A stretch of DNA of 32,583 nucleotides from a bacterium (lineage in GTDB: Bacteria; Patescibacteriota; Minisyncoccia; Phycocordibacterales; UBA9973), in NCBI GenBank assembly GCA_021824345.1, contig JAKAKW010000008.1, forward strand, positions 1 through 32,583. Direction: 5' to 3'. This document shows, piece by piece, positions 7,556-16,275 of the stretch. Numbering within the stretch: position 1 is the first letter of the stretch; each line of letters starts with the position of its first letter. The notes below the pieces were generated by a model, which worked only from the letters and a program-made list of their open reading frames with translations, searched no databases and was not told where the DNA came from. Position numbers and translations under genes: made by a program.

Positions 7556-8296
7556 CTATTCCAGTTCCGCTTTTACTATAAAAGCCAGATGGTCCGAGAA
7601 GGGCGGCTGTTTCTGGGCGTAGAAATCATGCACTTTGAATTCTTCGCTTAGCAAGATGTAATCAAAAGAATGACGCGGCTTCCAGGCGGGAAAAGTCTTG
7701 GCAGTGTAAAGCTGTTTGAGCCTGGTTTCCGCTCGCAGGCCGTCAAAGACAGAACGGTCTTTTTCGTTGAAATCTCCCGCCAGAATGATCGGGCCGGTGC
7801 GGGATTTAATGTTCTTTTTCATTACTTCAAGCTGTTTCAGTCGAACGTGCCGAGTGAGCGCCATATGCGCCAGAAATACCGTTACTTTCTTTCCTCCCAT
7901 ATCCATTACAGCTTCTTCCAGCGCCATGCGCATTGTTTCTTTAGGCAGAAGGTGCGAAGCGAAGCTGGAAAGAGGATAGCTCGAAAGCATTGCGTTGCCT
8001 TCATGCGCCATGAATTTCGCTAATTTCTGCGAAGAAAAAAAATGCGCGTACGGCAAACCGGATGCTTCCTTTAAAAATTCCGTCTGCGAGCGGAATCCGG
8101 TGCGCAATGATTTTTCCGATACCTCGCTCATCAGAGCAATGCCAATGCTTTCCGCTTTTATCATTTCCCCGCATTTCTTAAGCGGTTTATGCGAGTGAGG
8201 AAGCCAATATTTCCACATAAATAGCGGCCATTGTATCAGCCCGTGAGTGGCCGACACGGCCGACTGCATATTGATGGCGGCGATATTGATTTTCAT
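7556..8296 (-). CDS. Endonuclease/exonuclease/phosphatase (EEP) family protein
   Basis: ALMSEV, ILAGDFNEKD, SFDYILLSEEF, FSDHLAFIVKAEL motifs. Confidence 0.85.
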   Translation of the reverse strand: MKINIAAINMQSAVSATHGLIQWPLFMWKYWLPHSHKPLKKCGEMIKAESIGIALMSEVSEKSLRTGFRSQTEFLKEASGLPYAHFFSSQKLAKFMAHEGNAMLSSYPLSSFASHLLPKETMRMALEEAVMDMGGKKVTVFLAHMALTRHVRLKQLEVMKKNIKSRTGPIILAGDFNEKDRSVFDGLRAETRLKQLYTAKTFPAWKPRHSFDYILLSEEFKVHDFYAQKQPPFSDHLAFIVKAELE

Positions 8297-8368
8297 TTTA
8301 TAAAGGAATTATACCATTCAGAATCCGCGGGAAGCCAGCCGGCCTTGAATTGTGGTAATATTGGAAAC

Positions 8369-8731
8369 ATGCAGGGACTTATTCACAAGCACAAGCATGA
8401 AAGGAAAGCGGCGAAAGAGGCGGAGGAAGCTGTATCCGGCGGAGCCGTCCAGACGCCTCGGAGCCAGAAATTTTTGGAAAAACTGCTGGACAGGATTACT
8501 CTTCTGGCCGGCATTTTGGGCCCGCTGATGGTCTTTCCTCAAATTTACAAAATATTTTCCTCTCATAATGCGGCCGGAGTATCTGCCCTTTCTTGGGGAG
8601 CTTTCGCGGTGCTGGATATTCCTTTCATTTTTTACGGCATATACCATAAGGACAAGCCTATCGTTATCACTTACGCAATGTTCTGCGTCGCCAACAGCAT
8701 AGTGGCCGTAGGAGCGCTTATATACAAATAA
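8369..8731 (+). CDS. SemiSWEET/PQ-loop (MtN3-like) small transporter
   Basis: LLAGILGPLMVFPQIYKIFSSHNAAGVSALSWGAF; start trimmed to ATG 8369, preceded by TAATAT at 8356. Confidence 0.75.
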   Translation: MQGLIHKHKHERKAAKEAEEAVSGGAVQTPRSQKFLEKLLDRITLLAGILGPLMVFPQIYKIFSSHNAAGVSALSWGAFAVLDIPFIFYGIYHKDKPIVITYAMFCVANSIVAVGALIYK

Positions 8732-8766
8732 AAGAACTGGCCGTTATATGGTGTATAATTAGCGGT

Positions 8767-10143
8767 ATGAAGGGAGAGAAAGGCTCGAACAAGGGAGGCG
8801 TATTTTTTCCGATTTTTTCGGCAAAGATGCTGTATTTTTTCTCCCGCCTTTTCAGCGCGGGCAGGGGATCCACTTGGCCGGGGGAGATTGCTTTGCGGAT
8901 TCGGAAAGATTTCGTTCGGCGAGTGGCGGAAAGAAACAGGCAATTGAAAACCGTCTTCGTAATCGGCACCAACGGCAAAACCACTTCCTCCAAACTTCTC
9001 GCTCACGTGCTCCGCAAATCCGGCACCGGCGTTTTTTCGAACGATTCCGGCGCGAATCTTTTAAACGGCGTCGCTTCCGCGCTAATTAAACACGCGAATT
9101 TGTCCGGGCGCATAAATGAGCAGGCGGCTGTTTTTGAAATAGACGAAAACGCTCTTCCTCATGTCGTTCGGCAGATCAGGCCGTCCGCCATATTAGCTCT
9201 GGATCTTTTCCGCGACCAGCTGGACCGCTATGGGGAAGTGGACGCCATCACCGCGCGCTGGAAAAAAGTTTTCGCGGAACTGCCGGCGGGAACCATTCTG
9301 GTCCTAAACGGGCAAGACCCTGCCATCTTTTACTTGGGGCAAAATGTTCCTCATCTTTCCGTTCATTATTTCGGCCTGCCGAAGGAAACCCTTTATGAAA
9401 AAAGCGCCGCTCTGGACGCGGATTCGGTTTTCTGCCCTAACTGTTCGGCCCGCCTGCATTTTTCCGCTCTGGCATATTCGCATATAGGCATTTTCCGCTG
9501 TCCGAAATGCGGACTGGACAACAGCCGGTCCTCGGAAGATTTGTCTGAGAAAATGGAAAATCCTCTGCGCGGACTTTTCAACCGGTACAATTTGAGCGGA
9601 GCAATGCTCGCGGCCGAGGCGGTTTTCGGCATATCCCCGGTGAAATTCGCCAGGTTTTTGGAAGGATTCCGCCCCTCTTTCGGCCGGCAGGAAAAAATAG
9701 AGTACCAGGGGAGGAACTTTATTCTCCAGCTTTCCAAAAATCCCGTGGGCTTCAATCGATCCTTGGATCTTCTTGAAGACGCGCGCGAGCCGGTGGAAAA
9801 TGTGCTTGTCATTTTGAACGATAATATTCCGGACGGCCGGGACGTGTCTTGGATATGGGATGTGGAATTTGAGCGGCTGATCGCGCGCGCCGGCCGAATA
9901 TGGGTGTCGGGACTGCGGGCATATGACCTGGCCGTCCGCCTGAAATATGCCGTCCGGGAAGTTTTTGTCCCTGAAGAATGGCATGAAACCGCGGAAAAGA
10001 AAATATTAGTGGAGGAAAATATGGACAAGATGCTGGAAAAAATAATGCAAGCGTCCAAGCCGGGGGATACGATCAATGTTCTTCCGGTGTATTCGGCAAT
10101 GCTCGCTTTGCGGAAAAAATTAAGCGGAAAAACTTTTAAATGA
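8767..10143 (+). CDS. murT: Lipid II isoglutaminyl synthase, Mur ligase subunit
   Basis: VIGTNGKTTSSKLLAHVL, Cys4 zinc-type CPNCSARL...CPKCGLDN, C-terminal DUF1727-like region; followed directly by gatD. Confidence 0.88.
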   Translation: MKGEKGSNKGGVFFPIFSAKMLYFFSRLFSAGRGSTWPGEIALRIRKDFVRRVAERNRQLKTVFVIGTNGKTTSSKLLAHVLRKSGTGVFSNDSGANLLNGVASALIKHANLSGRINEQAAVFEIDENALPHVVRQIRPSAILALDLFRDQLDRYGEVDAITARWKKVFAELPAGTILVLNGQDPAIFYLGQNVPHLSVHYFGLPKETLYEKSAALDADSVFCPNCSARLHFSALAYSHIGIFRCPKCGLDNSRSSEDLSEKMENPLRGLFNRYNLSGAMLAAEAVFGISPVKFARFLEGFRPSFGRQEKIEYQGRNFILQLSKNPVGFNRSLDLLEDAREPVENVLVILNDNIPDGRDVSWIWDVEFERLIARAGRIWVSGLRAYDLAVRLKYAVREVFVPEEWHETAEKKILVEENMDKMLEKIMQASKPGDTINVLPVYSAMLALRKKLSGKTFK

Positions 10144-10144
10144 T

Positions 10145-10930
10145 ATGAATGAAACGACGGAAAAAAATATGGGCACGGGAAGGGACCATCTGGTGATCGG
10201 GTGGCTGTACCCGGAACTCATGAGCACGTACGGCGATCAAGGAAATGTGCGCATCCTGCTTGATCGGGCCAAGGGCAGGGGAATTTCAGCGGAGGCGCGG
10301 ATAATTTCCCTTGATAGTCCGGCGCGGGAGATTGCCAAAGCCGACCTGCTTTTTATGGGCGGAGCCCAAGACCAGTCCCAAAAAATCGTATCCGACGATC
10401 TGATGAAAAAAAAATCAGTCTTGGAGGAAGCGGTGAAAAGAGGGGTGCCGGGCTTGTACGTGTGCGGGGCATATCAGCTTCTGGGGCAGCATTACGCCAT
10501 AGGGGAACATACAAAGATGCCCGGCCTTGGAATCTTTGACTGCCATACGGAAAATCCCGGGACGGGAAATAGAATGATAGGGGAGATCGTATTAGAAGCG
10601 GAGGTTCCCGGAATTTCAGATCGCCTGGTTGCGGGCTTTGAAAACCACGGCGGCCGGACTTTTTTGCATAATTCCGCCGGTTCTTTCGGAAAAGTGAAAA
10701 GCGGCTTCGGAAATAACGGTGAAGACGGAAAGGAAGGCATTTTATACAAGAACAGCATAGGCACTTATCTGCATGGGCCGATTTTGTCTAAAAATCCCGC
10801 TCTGGCGGACTGGCTCATCGGCAAAGCGTATGAAATCAAATACGGATTGCCCGTTGAACTGGCTTCGCTGGATGATGATTTTGAGCGGAAGGCCCGAGCT
10901 GTGTTGTTAAAAAGGGCCGGAATCCGTTGA
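10145..10930 (+). CDS. gatD: Lipid II isoglutaminyl synthase, glutamine amidotransferase subunit
   Basis: GWLYPELMSTYGDQGNVRIL, GLYVCGAYQLLGQ catalytic Cys region, GTYLHGPILSKNPALADWLI. Confidence 0.88.
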   Translation: MNETTEKNMGTGRDHLVIGWLYPELMSTYGDQGNVRILLDRAKGRGISAEARIISLDSPAREIAKADLLFMGGAQDQSQKIVSDDLMKKKSVLEEAVKRGVPGLYVCGAYQLLGQHYAIGEHTKMPGLGIFDCHTENPGTGNRMIGEIVLEAEVPGISDRLVAGFENHGGRTFLHNSAGSFGKVKSGFGNNGEDGKEGILYKNSIGTYLHGPILSKNPALADWLIGKAYEIKYGLPVELASLDDDFERKARAVLLKRAGIR

Positions 10931-11051
10931 ATCCGGCTGATCCGCTCTTTTGCGCTTTCCCGGGCATTTTGCGGTGATATAATGTATAAATGCGGCGGCG
11001 CATGAATCGGTGCGCTTTTCCGCCAATTAGCAATAATTTTCAAAATATTTT

Positions 11052-11318
11052 ATGACAAAGACGGCAAAAATATGGCTGACCATCATAATCGTGATAGTCG
11101 TCGCGGCCGTGATCTGGATTCTTTTCGCCGGATCTCCGGCCCAAGCCCCGACCGCTATGGAAAACAATTCTTCCGCGGTTTCCGTTCCCACCGGAGCGGC
11201 CACGGGCCTCACCACCAAGCCGACGGATGCGTCGAATTCGGCTTTGGAAAAAGATCTCAACTCCGTAAATTCCCAGATGAATAATCTCGGCGCCGACGCT
11301 TCCAACGCGGCTCAGTAG
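11052..11318 (+). CDS. Hypothetical small membrane-anchored protein
   Basis: N-terminal TM helix (IWLTIIIVIVVAAVIWILFAG) then Ala/Ser/Asn-rich tail. Confidence 0.6.
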   Translation: MTKTAKIWLTIIIVIVVAAVIWILFAGSPAQAPTAMENNSSAVSVPTGAATGLTTKPTDASNSALEKDLNSVNSQMNNLGADASNAAQ

Positions 11319-11336
11319 GAATACGGAATCATTATC

Positions 11337-12329
11337 ATGTTAACTTTAAAAACATCAACCATGAAAAATAAATTTACAAAAAGAGCTGTTTCCGCGGCCG
11401 CGGTTTTGTCGCTGGCTGTAGCCTTGCCGGTATTCGCCCAAGGGCCGGCGGGTTCCGGAGGCGTTCCCGGGGGAACATTTCGTTTTTCCGCCGGACAGCC
11501 CGGAGAGGGAGCTAATGCTTCCGTGCAAGGAAGAACCGAAACGCGCTTCGGACAGGAGAACGGACAAGCCGGTCTGCAGAATGAAGCGGAAATAAGAACT
11601 CAAACGCGCGAGCGCACCGCCAGCGGATCAGATCAAGGATTGGCGAACAGGATTCAGAACAACCAGGATAGGGGAGAAAAGCAGATTCAGGCGCGCGTTG
11701 AAGCTTTAAATAGATTGCTTACCCGCGTCGGAACCATGAAGAATCTTTCAGACAGCCAGAAGTCGGCGCTTTCTTCCACCATCCAATCCGCCATAACCGA
11801 CATGACAAATCTCGAAGCGAAGATCAAGGCCGATACCACTGCTGCGGAATTGAGCGCGGATCTGAAAACCATCGCCCCGGAGTACAGGATATATATGCTG
11901 GTCATGCCGCAAACCTCCGTGCTTTCGGCGGTTGACCGCATCAATACCTTGGTGGCCTCTCTGAAAACCATCCAGTCTAAAATCCAGTCTAGGGTTTCTT
12001 CCGACTCCGCTTTGTCCGGCAACGCGTCTGTTTCCGCCAGTATTTCGGACATGACCGCCAAGCTTTCCGATGCTTTAAGCCAAGCCGCGGCCGCCCAGGC
12101 GGAAGTGGAAGCATTGAAGCCCGACCAGGGAGATAAGGCCATAATGCAATCCAACGATGCGGCCCTGAAGGACGCGCGAGCGAAAATAAAAACGGCAATT
12201 GAAGATTTGCAGGCGGCCCGCAAAGATGCCAGGGACGTAATCGTTCTGATTACAGGCAACAACAATATTGGAGATTCATCCTTGATGAATTCCGATACTT
12301 CCGCTTCCGGAACGGCAACGGGGCAGTAA
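11337..12329 (+). CDS. Hypothetical secreted, Ala-rich helical protein
   Basis: Signal peptide AVSAAAVLSLAVALPVFAQ, then long helical/coiled-coil-like region. Confidence 0.65.
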   Translation: MLTLKTSTMKNKFTKRAVSAAAVLSLAVALPVFAQGPAGSGGVPGGTFRFSAGQPGEGANASVQGRTETRFGQENGQAGLQNEAEIRTQTRERTASGSDQGLANRIQNNQDRGEKQIQARVEALNRLLTRVGTMKNLSDSQKSALSSTIQSAITDMTNLEAKIKADTTAAELSADLKTIAPEYRIYMLVMPQTSVLSAVDRINTLVASLKTIQSKIQSRVSSDSALSGNASVSASISDMTAKLSDALSQAAAAQAEVEALKPDQGDKAIMQSNDAALKDARAKIKTAIEDLQAARKDARDVIVLITGNNNIGDSSLMNSDTSASGTATGQ

Positions 12330-12358
12330 AGACGGATATTATTCTCTAGTTCCCCTTT

Positions 12359-13297
12359 TTATTTATCCCAAGGAAAATTCCGGCCGAAGTGCCCCCAGGA
12401 CGAAGTTTCGAAAAATTTGAAACTGTCCAATCCGAGCGCTTGGCGGATGCCTTTGGGAGACAGATCATATCCTTCTATGGGTATTTCTTTGCCGTCTACT
12501 ATGGCTGCGGCCATTACCGGCTCCGCCTTTCCTATGGCATACGCCAATTTGGTGAAAACTTCCTTTGCTCCGAATTTTTTCAGGTAATCCACGGCGATCT
12601 TCCTTGCCATATAGGCTCCGGAGCGGTCTACCTTCGTGTAATCCTTGCCGGAGAATGATCCTCCTCCGATAGTGATTTCCGGTCCGTAGTTGTCCACTAT
12701 GAGTTTCCGGCCGGACAGTCCCGCGTCGGAGTCAAACCCTCCCTGCGACCAATCCCCGGAAGGATTGATCAAATATTCTTCTGCCGGCAGAATGCTCTTG
12801 GCCAAATCCAACAGGTCGTCATGCTTGGCGTTCTGGAAGCTGGCCACTACCGTTTTTATCTTTCCTCCTTCAGTCGTTACCTGCGTTTTTCCGTCGAAGG
12901 GAAATTTTTCATAAATTTTTTTGCACAAGTTCCGGGCCAGTTCATACTCCAAGGGCATCAAGCTTTCCGTCTCCGCGACGGCGTATCCTTTCATGATTCC
13001 CTGATCTCCGGCCCCGCCTCTATCCACTCCTCTCGCTATTTCCGGACTCTGCACCGCGATATTTGAAATCACCTTATAACCGCTTCCGGCGACTTTCGCA
13101 ACAATGGCTTCAATGTCCGGCGAGGCGGAACTCCTCACTTCTCCGTTGATGGTTACCAAGCCATGCCCGCCCATCACTTCTATGCCGGCTCGGCTTTCAG
13201 GGTCGCCTGCCAGGTACGCGTCCAATATTCCGTCTGCGATTCTGTCGCATATTTTGTCGGGATGTTTTTCGGAAACGAATTCCGCAGTTTTAGTCAT
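12359..13297 (-). CDS. metK: S-adenosylmethionine synthetase (short form, 312 aa)
   Basis: SEKHPDKICDRIADGILDAYL, GAGDQGIMKGYA, DGKTQVT, INPSGDWSQGGFDSDAGLSGRKLIVDNYG, GGGSFSGKDYTKVDRSGAYMAR. Confidence 0.93.
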   Translation of the reverse strand: MTKTAEFVSEKHPDKICDRIADGILDAYLAGDPESRAGIEVMGGHGLVTINGEVRSSASPDIEAIVAKVAGSGYKVISNIAVQSPEIARGVDRGGAGDQGIMKGYAVAETESLMPLEYELARNLCKKIYEKFPFDGKTQVTTEGGKIKTVVASFQNAKHDDLLDLAKSILPAEEYLINPSGDWSQGGFDSDAGLSGRKLIVDNYGPEITIGGGSFSGKDYTKVDRSGAYMARKIAVDYLKKFGAKEVFTKLAYAIGKAEPVMAAAIVDGKEIPIEGYDLSPKGIRQALGLDSFKFFETSSWGHFGRNFPWDK

Positions 13298-13323
13298 AAT
13301 TTTTTAAAATATTGCCGTAAAAA

Positions 13324-13347
13324 ATAAAAAAACCGCCAACGGGGCGG
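13324..13347 (-). terminator. Intrinsic terminator of the SAM riboswitch expression platform
   Basis: Minus strand CCGCC-CCGTT-GGCGG followed by TTTTTTTATTTT, between aptamer and metK start. Confidence 0.85.
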
Positions 13348-13356
13348 ATTCGACTG

Positions 13357-13452
13357 TTATCTTTCCCGATTGGGTTGGATTTGGCACCTTGCCTCTATGG
13401 CTGGTTGCCGGGCGAGTCATCAAGCCAATTCTCTCGTCGCCGCTCTCGATAA
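13357..13452 (-). promoter_or_regulatory. SAM-I (S-box) riboswitch aptamer upstream of metK
   Basis: Minus strand TTATCGAGAGCGGCGACGAGAG...TGGCTTGATGACTCGCCCGGCAACCAGCCATAGAGGCAAGGTGCCAAATCCAACCC...GATAA; conserved CCCGGCAACC and AAGGTGCCAAATCC; P1 TTATC/GATAA. Confidence 0.9.
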
Positions 13453-13505
13453 ATATTCTATTGTCGCCTGATTATAGCACCTGCAAGTTCTTTTGCAAAT
13501 CGGGA

Positions 13506-14141
13506 TTATTCCGAAAGAGGAAGTTCCGGATTCGCGTTTTCCTTTTTGCGGGAGCGGAGAAAAGAGATCACCGTGGGTATGGATGAAACTACCACTATAA
13601 TGGCGAGAAGGGGAAGGAAGTAGTAGTCGATGTTTGGAATGATCGCTCCAAGAAAATATCCGAGAAGAGAAATGCCGCATCCCCATACTATTCCTCCGAT
13701 GATGTTGTAAGCCACGAAGGACCGGTAATCCATCTTTCCGACCCCCGCCACCACCGGTACGAAAGTCCTAATTACCGGCACGAAGCGGGCGAACACCACC
13801 GTTTTTTTGCCGTATTTTTCAAAAAAGGCCGTGGCTTCGTCCACTCTTTTGCGGTGGAACCAGAAAGATTCCTTTCGATTGAAGATTTTCGGGCCGTACC
13901 TGTGTCCCAAAAAATATCCGACCTGGTCTCCCAAAATGGCGCCGATCGATACCACTATCATAACCAGAAAAATATTCAGGTGCCCCGCCGCGGCCAGAAT
14001 GCCGGCGGTGAAAAGGAGAGTGTCTCCAGGCAGGAAAAATCCGATAAAAATTCCCGATTCCGCGAAAATAATAAGAAGAATGCCGATGTAGCCGGCGGTG
14101 TTGATGAGTCCGATGATGTCCGGATGCAGGATCGCGTTCAT
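13506..14141 (-). CDS. DedA family (SNARE-associated/VTT) membrane protein
   Basis: ESGIFIGFFLPGDTLLFTAG, GDQVGYFLGHRYG, ARFVPVIRTFVPVVAGVGKM. Confidence 0.9.
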   Translation of the reverse strand: MNAILHPDIIGLINTAGYIGILLIIFAESGIFIGFFLPGDTLLFTAGILAAAGHLNIFLVMIVVSIGAILGDQVGYFLGHRYGPKIFNRKESFWFHRKRVDEATAFFEKYGKKTVVFARFVPVIRTFVPVVAGVGKMDYRSFVAYNIIGGIVWGCGISLLGYFLGAIIPNIDYYFLPLLAIIVVVSSIPTVISFLRSRKKENANPELPLSE

Positions 14142-14209
14142 GGATATATATTAGCAGAAAAGGCCGCTCTCCGCTTGCTTCGCAAAGAGCCGCCGCCCCG
14201 TCTCGTTTC

Positions 14210-15466
14210 CTATTTGCGCACTCCGTACTTGCCTTCGGCCAGCCACTTGTAAGTGGTCATTTCCCGCGTCCCCATCGGCCCGCGGGCGTGCAATTTGTCC
14301 GTTGAATTGCCTATTTCCGAACCAAGGCCGAAAACTGCCCCGTCGGAGAAGCGGGTGGAAGCATTCACATATACGACGGCCGCGTCTGTTTCCCGCTGGA
14401 ACCTTTCCGCATTTTTTTTGTTTTCAGTAAGGATTGCCTCGGAATGCTTGGAAGAATATTTGGCGATATGCGAGAGCGCTTCATCCAAACCGGAAACGAT
14501 TTTTACCGACATCTTCTGGCTCAGATATTCCCGGCCGAAATTTTCCGGCTTGGCGGGCTTCAGCAGTTCCGTCGGATAGCATTTTTTCAAAATTCCGTAG
14601 CTTGGCCGGTCGGCAAATATTTCCACCCTTTTTTCTTTGAGCAGCTTGGCCATCATGGGCAGGAATTTTTCCGCATTTTTTTTGTGGACGAGCGCGGTAT
14701 CCAGGGCGTTGCATACGCTCGGGCGCTGGGTTTTGGCATTCCAGATTATTTTGGCGGAAGGGGAGAGTTTGGCCGATTCGTCCACGAATGTGTGGCATAC
14801 CCCCGCGCCGGTTTCAATTACCGGGATCTTAGCGCTGTCCCGGACGAAATTTATCAGTCTGGCGCTTCCGCGGGGAATAGCCAGATCCACCAGTCCCCGA
14901 GCGGTAATTATGGCTTCAGCGGCCCCTTTGACCGCCGGATCAATAAACTGCACCGCTTCCGGATCGGCTTTTGCGGAAAGGAGCGCCTGCCTTATTACCT
15001 TGTGCAGGGCGATGTAGCTGTTTTTCCCGTCGTGTCCGCCTTTGAGCACTGCTGCGTTGCCGGCGATCAGGCAGATGGCGGAGACGTCTGTGGTTACATT
15101 CGGACGCGATTCATAGATTATGCCTATTACTCCCATAGGCACGCGCTTTCGGCACAGCGAGAGCCCGTTCCTGTTCCGGCAATCAAACGTTTCCCCGATA
15201 GGGTCGGGAAGGCCAGTCAGTCCTTCCACTTCCCGGGCCATTCCTTCTATGCGCTCGGGGGTCAGCAGCAATCGGTCGCGCATCGGGTCGTCCTTTGGAA
15301 ATTTTTTCAAATCTTTCTCATTGGCGGAGAGTATGGCTTTCTTGCTTTTGCGCAATCCTTTTGCCAGGTTCTTCAGTATGAGTTTGCGCTTGGCGTAAGG
15401 CAAAAGCCCGAGGGAGAGCGACGCCCTTTTTGCTTTTCTCAGCTGTTTTTCTATCTTTGCGTTCAT
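14210..15466 (-). CDS. proA: Gamma-glutamyl phosphate reductase
   Basis: VPMGVIGIIYESRPNVTTDVSAICLIAGNAAVLKGG, ETGAGVCHTFVDESA, VNASTRFSDGAVFGLGSEIGNSTDKLHARGPMGTREMTTYKW; start trimmed to MNAKIEKQ. Confidence 0.93.
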   Translation of the reverse strand: MNAKIEKQLRKAKRASLSLGLLPYAKRKLILKNLAKGLRKSKKAILSANEKDLKKFPKDDPMRDRLLLTPERIEGMAREVEGLTGLPDPIGETFDCRNRNGLSLCRKRVPMGVIGIIYESRPNVTTDVSAICLIAGNAAVLKGGHDGKNSYIALHKVIRQALLSAKADPEAVQFIDPAVKGAAEAIITARGLVDLAIPRGSARLINFVRDSAKIPVIETGAGVCHTFVDESAKLSPSAKIIWNAKTQRPSVCNALDTALVHKKNAEKFLPMMAKLLKEKRVEIFADRPSYGILKKCYPTELLKPAKPENFGREYLSQKMSVKIVSGLDEALSHIAKYSSKHSEAILTENKKNAERFQRETDAAVVYVNASTRFSDGAVFGLGSEIGNSTDKLHARGPMGTREMTTYKWLAEGKYGVRK

Positions 15467-15493
15467 GCCATTAATAGTACCATAGCCCTGCAC

Positions 15494-15532
15494 AAATTAT
15501 AGGGCGGAGGGTTACCCTCCGCCCTATAATTT
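15494..15532. repeat. Perfect 18-bp inverted repeat between proC and proA
   Basis: AAATTATAGGGCGGAGGG-TTA-CCCTCCGCCCTATAATTT, with pyrimidine-rich tail TCTCTTTTTT on the plus strand. Confidence 0.93.
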
Positions 15533-15540
15533 TCTCTTTT

Positions 15541-16275
15541 TTATTTACCCAGCTCCTTCGCTCTTTTATATGCCGCCTTTACGGCCTTCTGCATCATTTT
15601 ATCAAAATTCAGGTGTTTCAGGGCCGCTTCCGTGGTTCCGCCTTTTGAGGCCACTTTTTTCATCAGCTCGGCATAATCAACATTTTTTGAAAGAGCCGCC
15701 GAGGCCTGGAAAGTCTTATCAGTCAGCTTTCGCGCTTCTTCTTTATTGAAGCCCAGTTTTTTTGCGGAATCTTCAAGCAGTTTTGCCAGAAGGAAAAAAT
15801 AAGCGGGGCCCGAGCCGGAGACGGCTGTCACTTTGTTCAGCGTATCTTCTTTTTTCACTTCAAAGTTTTCCGTGATCTTATCCAAAAATTTTTTCACGCC
15901 CTTCTTTTCCGAAAGAGATAGCCCGGAAGAAATCCAGCCGGCGATGCCTTCTCCCGCCGCCAAGCCCAATGAGGGCATTACCCTTACGATCTTTCCGTGC
16001 CCTGATATGCTTTTGATTTTTTTAATCGGGAATCCCGCCATGATGGAAATCAGCACGGTTTCCTTTTTAAGCCCGCCTTGCTTGATTTCTTTGATAGCCG
16101 CGGGCGCGTCCTGGGGTTTTACCGCGAGTATCGCATAACTGGAATTGCAGACCGGTTTTTTTGATTCGCCGATATCTGCGTGAAAAATCTCTGCGGACGG
16201 ATCGTTTTTCCCGAGCTCCCTTGCGATGGCTCTGCCCATGGTACCGTATCCTATTATGGCGACTTTTGTTTTCAT
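15541..16275 (-). CDS. proC: Pyrroline-5-carboxylate reductase
   Basis: IIGYGTMGRAIARELG, AVSGSGPAYFFLLAKLLEDSA, SKGGTTEAALKHL. Confidence 0.9.
   Translation of the reverse strand: MKTKVAIIGYGTMGRAIARELGKNDPSAEIFHADIGESKKPVCNSSYAILAVKPQDAPAAIKEIKQGGLKKETVLISIMAGFPIKKIKSISGHGKIVRVMPSLGLAAGEGIAGWISSGLSLSEKKGVKKFLDKITENFEVKKEDTLNKVTAVSGSGPAYFFLLAKLLEDSAKKLGFNKEEARKLTDKTFQASAALSKNVDYAELMKKVASKGGTTEAALKHLNFDKMMQKAVKAAYKRAKELGK

Noticed and set aside
13420-13686. 88-aa minus-strand ORF
   Set aside because: Overlaps the SAM riboswitch and the end of dedA out of frame; spurious.
14444-15502. 352-aa plus-strand ORF opposite proA
   Set aside because: Antisense to a certain proA gene; aromatic/Gly-rich low-plausibility translation.
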